Origin: Saussurea involucrata
Lineage: Eukaryota > Streptophyta > Magnoliopsida > Asterales > Asteraceae
Reading direction: 5' to 3'
Assembly (NCBI GenBank): GCA_033807775.1
Contig: CM066321.1
Location: forward strand, 47,100,555 to 47,164,554
Length of the DNA: 64,000 bases
Numbering within the stretch: position 1 is the first letter of the stretch; every line of letters starts with the position of its first letter. Position numbers and translations under genes: made by a program. Positions 11,201 through 23,200 of this stretch are shown piece by piece. A model generated the notes under the pieces. It made no database searches. It saw only the letters and a program-made list of their open reading frames with translations, and was not told the DNA's origin.

Positions 11201-14200
11201 ACTTTTACATAGACGCACAAATGTTTGGTCCTACGAACTTAAATCATACCAGTGAAGATTGACAATTAGAACACTTGGACATTCCTATAAACCTGATTTC
11301 GTTGTAGTATTTATTTTACAAGGATATATTTAGTGGTTCCCATCTTTTTTTCTTAATATTTTGAAGGTTTTCTTGGGGTTGAGTATGGCAGCCATGGGTG
11401 TTTCTCAATCAGGATCTTTTGTTCCGGATTCTGGAAAAGCCAAGACCGCTACTGCTTCGGTTTTTGCTCTTCTTGACCAAAAATCAAAAATAGACTATAC
11501 TGACGAGTCAGGAACTACAATACAAAATGTGAAGGGGGATATCGAGTTTAATCATATAAATTTTAAGTATCCATCTAGACCCGACATTCAAATCTTCAGG
11601 GACTTCTGTTTGGCTATTCCTTCCGGCAAGGTACGTACATAGCCTTTTAACTTGTCCCATTTTCTATTATTTTGTATCATAATAAGTGTTCTATAAGGAA
11701 CGCCATGGCAGCCACCGTGGCTCAAGGCTCGTCTTCAGTGCCAGGTTAATCCCGTGGCATGCCATGGCCCGATGCACGGTTTTTCTAAAGCTTTATTTGT
11801 TCTCTTTTACCTTTTTAGTGTCTTACTTTTAGTTTTTAGTATATATCTTAATTTAAATTGTTCAATATAATTGATTTGTAGAGTAATAGTAAGAAACATG
11901 TGTATATACAATTAGACGCATAATCATTTACAAACCCAATAAACCGTACAAAGTTATTAACCAGATTTCATGTGTTATTTCACATACGAAATGACACATG
12001 TTGAAATACAGTGTTTATACTGTGTTGTTTCATATGTGAAACGTTCAGGACTGTTTTTATTTGGCAAAAAATTCAAAATCTTTCACATATGAAACACCAA
12101 TGTATATACACTACATTTTCACATGTGTTGTTTCATATGTGAACCAACACATAAAAACTAGTTTGACAATTTTTACGAATTTTTGGCTTTGTAAAGGAAG
12201 GGGACTTTAATTAGTTATATTTATGATATACAGATTTGCCATCATAAGTCACGCCTTGAAAATTGTTATGCCCTCGTTGGGGCTCGTAATGCTTGAAATC
12301 ACTGCCATGTCACACTCACGACGTTTAGATCTTTCATTATAATATGTTCTTACTATTTGTTAAAGTACAACATACATGTAGATAAGAGAACAATAACCAA
12401 ATAAGAGAACACGAAACAGCCGAATCACATGTGATTTTACCCTAAAATCACATGTGATTATGCTACTTGGCCACAATCTCCCTATATTGTAACAACCCAC
12501 ACCAGTATAGCCAAAAACAAGTCCACAATTTAATCAAAATGCCAAAATGGCCCACACAGTCACAATATTAAAATTTCCAAAAGTTGGGTTCGCGGAAACA
12601 ACCCTAGTTACAGCTGAGAAATGTATCTAAAAAAATAATAAAAGGGAAAGTATTCTAGTTCCACTAGACGCAAGCTCCAGCTCACATCTTGCCCTTGCCT
12701 TTAGACGAACCCTCTATAACCTGCTTTCCTGAAAAAGGTTTTACATTTTGAAAAGCGAGGGTTAGACCATGAGGTCTAGTTAGATCCCTCAAGATAACAA
12801 CATCGCATCACACATAATAATTTACAAGAGTTAAAATGAAACATTGAACAATTACGCCCTTATCAGTTATGCAAAACACACGTATGCTGATGATCCGTGC
12901 TTTAGTCACTACACACTTGTGACATCGTGTTAGGGCACACACCCGTGGATAAGTCGCTCAACTACCCACGCAACATACCGACCCTCTAGGTACTCTCTCT
13001 AAATCACTACTAACAACTCAGTGTCCCTGGGCACAGGCAATCCGGATTCCAGATTGTTTCCCGGACTCCCCCGTCCGGATTCTGATGCCAACTTCCGGAC
13101 CCTTCCTTCCGGATTCCGGTACCGACTTTCGGATTCTCCCTTCCGGATTCCGGTGCTTTCCAGACTACTCCCTTTCGGATCCCGGTGCTTTCCGGACTAA
13201 CCCCGACTTCCGGGTTCTCCCTTCCGGATTCCCAAAGGTTTCCGGATTGGGCGAGTTCCAGACAACTGGGGTTTTATCGAACAACGATTCTTTTCCCAAT
13301 TCCTCACACCATTTTGAAGAGTTCCAAAGAGGAAACGTCAACAAACCCACTATAGGCATCGAAATTTAAAGGAGATGTGATTACCTCGAAGAAGATGAAG
13401 ATTCATGAACCCTAACTCCATTTCCAAGATCTTCTTCCTCAATGGTAAGTGTTAGACAACCTAGGGGGGGTAAGGTTGTATTTAAAATCTTTTACTTTCA
13501 AAAATTCTTTTACAAATAAATACAGTACAGAAACAGTATAAATAAATCAGAGTATACAAATAATAAATATACAACAATTATATAAACAGATATAATTAAA
13601 TGCACAGCGGAATAAATAAAGAGATAAGGGATAGAGATACTTGACACAGAGATTTACTGATTTACCACCAACTGTGATAAACCAGCAGCCGAGACACTTC
13701 TCGACACGATCCAATAAATGTATTCTTTACGGTAGAACACAAACCAAATACAAAGGAATTTGTAATAGTTTCTCAAGCCTCTGCTATGAGATAAACAGGA
13801 TCACACACCCGTTATTCAAATACTTACAAGAGGAGTATAACTCACAATGGGTAATCACTCTTGTATAATATCTCACACTTGGATATTTAAAAAAAATATT
13901 TTATAAAATATATAAATATATATTAAAAGAGAGAGCTGAGAGAATGGTGTTGTTGATGCTTATTGTTGTTGTTGTTCTCTTACTTCCATCACCACCAGCA
14001 TGCATCATTTATACCAAGGAAGCTCCAACGGCATTGTGAGTTGGCGGTATACCGGCTATCCCCCGCGGTATACCGTGCAGAGGAAAAAGCACATCAAGAT
14101 CAGAAAGTCAACTCTGCAAAAACCAACGGAAACAGTACCCGCGGTATACCTGCTAGTCCTCGCGGTATGCCGCCTGTAAAAGTAGCTTCAACCAATCACA

Positions 14201-17200
14201 AATGCACAGCAAACTCTGCCGCGGTATACCGCCTGTACCTCGCGGTATACCTGCGTCAGAAAAAGCAACTTCTTCATGACGCAACCAAATCTTGTAGGAT
14301 CTTCTCAAAAAAAAATATTTAATTAAAATCATTTATTTGGTTTTTAGAAATTATCCAAGTGGTATATTATTTTAGGGTGTTTATCATTATAAATTATAAA
14401 CACTAATGACAACGTAAATCTTCCGTCTTGAACTCTTCAGATAAAATCTTCGTGTTCTTCAAGAACTGCACACTTGGATTAAATTGTTAGATAAACAATA
14501 ATACGGTGTGTTTGTAATCATCAAAATAAATATATAAAATATATTGAGATGTGGTACACTTGCACCAACAATCTCCCCCTTTTTGATGATGACAAACACA
14601 ACCGCTAAGCATGAGCATATGCGGTTTCTCTCCCCCGTTTGTCGAAACAAAAAGGGTCAAGAAAGACGGTATGCTTCCCCTCGAGAGATGCTCCCCCTCA
14701 AAATATGCATATATTTGAGAGAGCATAATCTCATGGGTAAAAGATAAAAAAGCTCCCCCTCAAATTAATAACGATATTAAATTGATGATTTTATAAAATT
14801 TGAGGGATAAAATAAGCATAAAAAATGACATGAAACAAAATAACCAAAAAGAAACACTTGCACCAAAAAGGATCTTAAGGCTTCGATTTTTCGGTTAATT
14901 TTATGTGAGCAAAAAAAAACCACGTATTATGACCTCGTCAGGGAACACGTATTATATCCTCGTCAGGAAACACGTATTATATCCTCGCCAGGAAACACGT
15001 ATTATATCCTCGCCAGGAAACCACGTATTATAACCTCGGCAGGTAACCACGTATTATAACCTCGGCAGGTAACCACGTATTATAACCTCGTCAGGAAACA
15101 CCTACAAAAGGCAAAGAAAATTTTTCGTGGTACCCTTTTCTTATGGGTCCTTTTAACAGTTAGTATAAAACATAAACTGCAAAAAATATGTTGTCGACAT
15201 AAAACAAACACGACAAACAAACAAAACCATGTAAATGGTTTAAAACCACAAACGCATCCCACCGGGATTATCAACATTAAACATTCCTTTCGGAATCCAT
15301 TTTCTAACCATTTTAATTTTACGATCGTATTCATCATAGACGTAAAAAGAAGTATGCGGATTAACATTTTTCTTAGGATTCGCAAACTTATTATTATACA
15401 TAAACGCATGTGATTTTCTCGACATATAATTCACATAATTCATTTTAGGAACATACGGAGGTTTTTGCGTTTTATTTTTAACAACAAATTTAGGTTTTTC
15501 AAAAACCTTTTTAATTGGCATACAATCACATTTTTCAATACACGTATTTGAACCAATGCCTTTACGACAATTTATACGATTAGGCATATTTAGCATTTTA
15601 AGCACTTTATCATTGCTACTATTAAAAGCATTTGCTAATAAGTCATTTTTCTCATGCGATTTACATTTAGCATTTAAACATGCAATTTCATTTTCAAGAA
15701 TCTCGCATTTTGCACATGCAACACTTTCATTTTTATTTTCACTTAAGCATGCAATTTTATCATTTAAAATAACACAAGATTTACAAATATCTTTTTCACT
15801 TAATTTATTTTCTAATTTAGTGATAACATCTAAATCATGAGCAGATTTTTGTTTACCGTCATCTATTTCCTTTTTATATACAGATACGGTTTCTTTTAAA
15901 TTAGAAATTTCATCTTTATATTTATTTGCGAGAGCAGCCATATCATGAAATGATTTATATAATTCGTCAAGATTATTTTCATCGTCACTATAATAATTAT
16001 CACTATAATTACTATCACAATTATTTTTAGAAGAATATGATGAAGATACCTCATTATCATGGTCGGCCATGAAACAAAAATTTTTGGCCTCATTTATGCT
16101 TGCGCTCAACGCGCCTCCAACTAAAGCTTTTGGTGTGTTGATTTGTTTTGCTCGTTTCGGACACACACTCGCATAGTGATCCTTGTCGCCACACACATAG
16201 CAAAAGCCTTTCTTTTTATTGGCTTTTTCATCGTCGCTAGATTCGTCATTTTTGTGTTCACTTTTATGGACGTTGCGACTTTGGTTTTTACCACCACGAC
16301 GGTAGTCTCCGTTTTCTTGAAACTTATCATTATTAGTAAACTTTTTGTTAGATAAAAGTTTAGAAAGTTTTCTTACCAACTTGACTAAATCGTCAAGATT
16401 TTCGGGTTCGTCATCGGATGAGCTAGCTTCTTCCTCCTCTTCCTTTTCCTCTTCTTTTGAGGCAATGACTTTTAAAGCTATGGATTTCTTTTTGACTTGC
16501 TCCCGGACTTGATTTCTTCTTAGTGCAATTTCGTGCACTTTAAGATTGCCGATGAGATCATCGAGCTTCATAGTTGCGAGATCTCGGGAGTCTTCCAAGG
16601 ATGTGATTTTTGCCATCCACTCCGAAGGAAGTGCTCGAAGAATTTTCCTTACATAATCCTCATTAGGATAAGTACGACCTAATCCCTTCAAAGTAGTCAT
16701 AATGAGGTTAAAACGTTTAAACATTGAGTCGATTGACTCATCTTTTGACATTTCAAATAATTCATAATCATGAACAAGAATATTTATTTTAGAGCTTTTA
16801 ACTTGAGTATTTCCACGATGAGTGTCGCTCAAGCTTTGCCAGATTTGATTAGCAGTTTTATAAGTATAAACTCTTTCAATTTCATCAGAGGTTAAAGCAG
16901 CATATAATATATTCTTAGCTTCAAAATTTAAACAGACATGAGATTCTTCAGCGGGAGTCCATTCTTTTAAAGGTTTATCAACAATAAGATCATCTTTTAC
17001 AATAGTAGGATTAAAATTCCCATTTTCTATAATATCCCAAATCTTTTGATTTTTGCCACGCACGTGACATTCAAATAGCTCGGCCCAAATGCCAAACTTT
17101 TCAGTATCTATCAAAGGGGGTTTTGAAAACACAAAATTAGTTTGTTGAGCCATTTAAAAGAATTAAAGAAATAACTTTAAAAATTTAAACAGATAATTTT

Positions 17201-20200
17201 TGAAAGCCCTGCTCTGATACCAAATGTTAGACAACCTAGGGGGGGTAAGGTTGTATTTAAAATCTTTTACTTTCAAAAATTCTTTTACAAATAAATACAG
17301 TACAGAAACAGTATAAATAAATCAGAGTATACAAATAATAAATATACAACAATTATATAAACAGATATAATTAAATGCACAGCGGAATAAATAAAGAGAT
17401 AAGGGATAGAGATACTTGACACAGAGATTTACTGATTTACCACCAACTGTGATAAACCAGCAGCCGAGACACTTCTCGACACGATCCAATAAATGTATTC
17501 TTTACGGTAGAACACAAACCAAATACAAAGGAATTTGTAATAGTTTCTCAAGTCTCTGCTATGAGATAAACAGGATCACACACCCGTTATTCAAATACTT
17601 ACAAGAGGAGTATAACTCACAATGGGTAATCACTCTTGTATAATATCTCACACTTGGATATTTAAAAAAAATATTTTATAAAATATATAAATATATATTA
17701 AAAGAGAGAGCTGAGAGAATGGTGTTGTTGATGCTTATTGTTGTTGTTGTTCTCTTACTTCCATCACCACCAGCATGCATCATTTATACCAAGGAAGCTC
17801 CAACGGCATTGTGAGTTGGCGGTATACCGGCTATCCCCCGCGGTATACCGTGCAGAGGAAAAAGCACATCAAGATCAGAAAGTCAACTCTGCAAAAACCA
17901 ACGGAAACAGTACCCGCGGTATACCTGCTAGTCCTCGCGGTATGCCGCCTGTAAAAGTAGCTTCAACCAATCACAAATGCACAGCAAACTCTGCCGCGGT
18001 ATACCGCCTGTACCTCGCGGTATACCTGCGTCAGAAAAAGCAACTTCTTCATGACGCAACCAAATCTTGTAGGATCTTCTCAAAAAAAAATATTTAATTA
18101 AAATCATTTATTTGGTTTTTAGAAATTATCCAAGTGGTATATTATTTTAGGGTGTTTATCATTATAAATTATAAACACTAATGACAACGTAAATCTTCCG
18201 TCTTGAACTTTTCAGATAAAATCTTCGTGTTCTTCAAGAACTGCACACTTGGATTAAATTGTTAGATAAACAATAATACGGTGTGTTTGTAATCATCAAA
18301 ATAAATATATAAAATATATTGAGATGTGGTACACTTGCACCAACAGTAAGGTTGGTACACACCAAGCTTCACACACAGCCGCACATTACTGAAGAATGAA
18401 AATGAAGGGTTTTAGGGGTTTTAACCCTATTTTTCTTTTTCTTACAATTGCCACCAAAGTTTAAAATCTTCAAACCACACACACCATTGTACTCTATTTA
18501 CAAGGCAACCCCTGGTTATTACAGCATCCTCCCCTCAAAAGAATTTCGTCCCCGGAATTTCATCTACGAATAAATGGGGGAAACGGATCCTCATGTCTGA
18601 TTCCACTTCCCAAGTCGCTTCTTGTCCCTTGTGGAAGCGCCACTGAACTTTCACCAGCGAGATCTCTTTAGTCCTCAATTTTCTGACCTTGCGATCCACG
18701 ATCGCCAACGGCTCCTCAACATAGTTCAACTTTTCGTCCACGCGAATGTCTTCTAATGGTACTGCAATGCTTTCCTCGGCCAAGCACTTCCTTATATTCG
18801 ACACGTGAAAGGTCGAATGAACTTCCCGAAGTTTCTCGGGCAACTCCAGCTTATACGCCACTTCACCCACACGTTCGGTGATGGCGAATGGCCCGACATA
18901 CCTAGGTCTTAGTTTCCCCTTCTTCCCAAAACGCATGACACCTTTCAACGGCGATACCTTAAGCATCACTTTATCCCCCCACCATGAATTCAATCGGTTT
19001 CCTCCTCTTGTTCGCATACATCTTCTGGCGGTCCTGAGCCACCATCAACTTCTCCCTAATCGTACTAACCTTATCAGCGGTCAACTGCATGATTTCCGGT
19101 CCTACTAACTGCTTCTCCCCCACTTCATTCCAACATAACGGCGTTCTACACTTACGCCCATATAATGCCTCATATGGTGCTGCCTGAAGGCTAGCATGAT
19201 AACTATTGTTGTACGAAAACTCAATCAACGGCAAATGGGATTCCCAAGAACTTTTAAAGTCAATCACACAAGCACGCAACATATCTTCCAAAGTCTGTAT
19301 AGTTCTCTCGCTCTGTCCATCCGTCTGAGGATGATAGGCGGTGCTCATCAAAAGTTGCGTACCTAACTCCCTTTGAAGGCCTCTCCAAAAAGATGACGTG
19401 AAATGACTGTCTCGGTCAGATACTATGGACGACGGCACTCCATGTCTTGTCACCATTTCATTGACGTACAGCCTTGCTATTTTCTCTAGCGAATCATTTT
19501 CCCGGACAGATAGAAAGTGAGTCGACTTGGTGAGACGGTCCATTATCACCCATATGGTATCATACCCCTTCGGGGTCCTTGGTAGCTTCGTGACAAAGTC
19601 CATAGTGATGTTGTCCCACTTCCACACCGGTATCTCTAAGGGTTGCATTTCTCCATAAGGTCTTTGATGCTCCGCCTTGACTTTCAGACGAGTCATACAC
19701 CGTTTAACAAAATAAGCAACGTCCTTCTTCAATCCCTATATTTGCCTCAGATCTCGGTACATCTTATTGGTTCCCGGATGTACTGAATATCGCGACTTAT
19801 GCGCCTCCTCTAAAATACGTTCCCGCAAATCTCCCAATTTAGGAACCCACACTCGGTTCCCCAAACATTTCACACCACTACTATTACACTTTAAGGATGC
19901 CACATAACCGATGATCCTCTCACTTTTCAATCTTTCTTCTACAAGAGCTTCATCTTGGAACTTCTTAATTTCTTTTGAGATTAGAAGTTACATCAATTCG
20001 AAATGCTACCACTTTAGTTGGCTCTTGTAAACTGTAATACTATTGTATTGCTTTAACTTATCTTTACAAAGGAGTACAAGGGATTATATAGACAAGGGAC
20101 TAAACAAAAGGAAACCCTAGGAGATAAAACCCTAAGGGCCCATGGGCTAAGTTGGGCCTATATTAAAATACAATATTTACATTCTAACACTCCCCCTCAA

Positions 20201-23200
20201 GCTGGAGCATAGATGTTAATCATGCCCAGCTTGTTACAAATAGAAGAGACTCGTGATCCAGGTAAGGCTTTGGTAAATACATCAGCAAGTTGATTTCCTG
20301 TTCGAACAAAGGGAGTTGAGATGGTTCCTTCTTCTAGTTTTCACGAGTAAAGTGACAGTCCACTTCGGTATGCTTCGTTCTCTCATGAAACACGAGATTG
20401 TTTGCAATGTGGATAGCCGCCTCATTGTCACAATAGAGTTTCATCGGTTTAGATTGAGTAAACCCAAGTTGACCTAGCAGGTTACGCAACCAAATCAGCT
20501 CACACGTGGTTTGGGCCATAGCCCTGTATTCAGATTTCGTGCTAGATCGAGAAACAACATGTTTCTTGCTTTTCCACGAGACTAGATTCCCTCCAACCAA
20601 CACACAATAGCCTGTCGTAGATCGCCTGGTCGTGGGGTCTCCATTATAGTCGGCATCTGTAAACCCTTCTATGACATGATGACCGTGATTTTGATAAAGA
20701 ATGCCAAGACCAGGGGCACCTTTTAGGTACTTCAGTATATGCCTAACAGCCTCCCAATGTGGAGTTCTTAGAGATGACATAAACTGACTTACAACGCTTA
20801 CCGGAAAAGCAATGTCAGGACGAGTGATTGTCAGGTAGTTCAGCTTTCCCACAATCCTTTTGTACTTTTCTGGATCCTTAAGTAGATTTCCACCGTCTGC
20901 TTTCAATTTCATGTTTGGAATCATTGGGGCCTCACACGGTTTTGCTTCAATCATCCCAGAGTCATTCAGTACATCCAAACAATATTTTTGTTGAGACAAA
21001 CAGATCCCTTTCCGAGTACGAGATACTTCAATTCCCAAGAAGTATTTTAAAGGACCTAGGTCCTTTGTTTGAAACCGAGACGCAAGGAAATCTTTCAGTT
21101 TCTTGATTCCTGCCTTATCATTGCTAGTAATCACAATGTCATCAACGTATACCACTAGTATAATACATCTAGAAGAGGACAAAGTAAAGAACACTGAGTG
21201 ATCATGAGAGCTTCTCCGTAAGCCAAACTCAGTTACCACAACATTAAATCGTCCAAGCCAAGCACGGGGGGTTGCTTTAAACCATAAAGTGATTTACGTA
21301 GTCTACAGACTTTACCAGACTCCCCCTGAGCAACAAACCCAGGTGGTTGCTCCATATAAACTTCCTCATGTAAATCACCATGCAAGAAGGCATTTTTCAC
21401 ATCCAATTGGTGTAATGCCCAGTCGTAAGTAGCAGCTAAAGAGATAAACAGGCGGATGGAGGTAACCTTAGCCACAGGAGAAAATGTTTCATAGTAGCCA
21501 AAAGGGCATGACCAGAAATTCGTAATGCCCGTACCTCGTGCGAAAAGCCGTCTTAGGCACATCTTCTTCCCTCACCTTCAACTGATGATAACCGGATCTC
21601 AAATCTATCTTCGAGAAGAAACTCGCCCCTTGCAACTGATCAAACAAATCGTCGATTCTCGGAAGCGGGTACTTATTCTTGACGGTCACCTTATTAAGCT
21701 CGCGGTAATCTATGCACATCCGCATCGTCCCATCTTTCTTCTTGACAAACAGTATCGGCGCTCCCCAGGGTGACGAACTAGGGCGAATGAATCCCTTGTC
21801 CAACAACTCCTGCAACTGCGTCATCATTTCCTTCATCTCCGTCGGTGCCAACCGGTAAGGTGCACGCGCTAATGGTGTCGCTCCAGGCATCAATTCCATC
21901 CTAAACTCGACTTGTCGATCCGGGGGTAAACCCGTCAAGTCATCCGAAAATACCTCCGGGAACGAACTCACCACAAGAACATCCTCTATTCCTTTCTTCT
22001 CTTTCTTAGCGTCTAACACATACACTAGAAACCCCTGACACCCCTTCTCTAAACAATGCCTCGCCTTCATCGCCGAGATAAGGCAGGACTTACGCTCACG
22101 CCTATCTCCATAGATTGCCACCTCAGACTTATTTGGCAACGTGATATGAATCATCTTCTTATTGCACACGATGCTCACTATTACTAGCCAACCAATCCAT
22201 TCCCAAAACAATGTCAAACTCTCCCATACCCATTGGGTACAACCGCAAGGGAAAAGAGTGACCCTCTACTTCAATACTACACCCCTCATACACCTCCCCC
22301 ACCAACACTCGACTATCATCCGTAATCTCTACTTCGAACCCACACTCTAACCGCTTGGGCTTAACATGCAAACACCAAGCAAAGATTGGCGATACAAACG
22401 AACGGTTTGCACCCGAGTCAAATAACACTTTAGCAAATTTTGAATTAACAAGAAAGGTACCTGTCACCACATCCGGCACATCAACCGCCTCCTCCACCGA
22501 CATATGGAAAGCCCTTGCTTTTGCTCGCGCTGGTTCCACCTTCCTTTCTCCACCCCGTCCTCCTTGGCTTCCACCAAAACCACCCAAAGACCCCTTTCTC
22601 AATTGCGGACAGTCATGCTTAATATGATCCGGAGAACCACACAGATAGCAAGCCCTCGTATTAGGACACTCTCGCGCTATGTGTCCTAGTTTCCCACACT
22701 TGAAACATCCATCAGGTTCAAAAGTACACTCTCCCCGATGCACTCTGTTGCATTTCCCACACGGTTTCTCACCAAACCTCGGCCCCACCCGCAGCTCGGG
22801 TTTAGAGAACTTGGACCTTTTTACATCCGGAACAGATCTTTTCCATTTCCTCTTATCTACATTCTTTTCCAACATCTGTCGATTCTTTTCCTTCTCCGTT
22901 AACTCTGCCACATCGACAGCCGCCTGAAAGGTCACGGGGCCACGGTTTTGCACAAGCTCCTTCACACTGCTCTTCAGCCCCCAGATATACCTCTCGATAC
23001 GCCTTTCCTCAGTAGGCACATATACCTCTGCAAAACGTGCCTTCTCGATGAACTTAGAGGTGTACTCCTGCACTGTCATTGACCCTTGCTCAAGCCCCAG
23101 AAACTCCTCTTCTAACTTCTTCAGTGCCGCCAACCGGAAAAACTGAGCCCTAAACCTCTTAGTGAACGTCTCCCAAGTAGTCGCCTTTGCTACCTCTGAA

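Larger units (their letters stand above)
13450..18345 (-). mobile_element. gag-only Ty1/copia element (TR-GAG type), very young
   Basis: The two 1121 bp LTRs (13450-14570 and 17225-18345) differ by eye at only two positions (near 13781/17554 and 14431/18206). GTAAG is duplicated at 13445-13449 and 18346-18350. The internal region is only 2.65 kb and holds one gag ORF, with no protease, integrase or RT. A Met primer-binding site lies inside the right LTR and a purine tract (reverse complement of ATCTCCCCCTTTTTG) beside the left one. It must have been mobilised by enzymes supplied in trans. Confidence 0.92.

Noticed and set aside
14921..15099. Regular 25 bp repeats considered as a CRISPR array
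   Set aside because: Units are directly adjacent without unique spacers, and the context is a plant retrotransposon.
13641..18097. Identical short ORFs at 13641-13868/17416-17643 and 13963-14322/17738-18097
   Set aside because: They are duplicated only because they lie in the two LTRs of one retrotransposon; no protein family is recognised.
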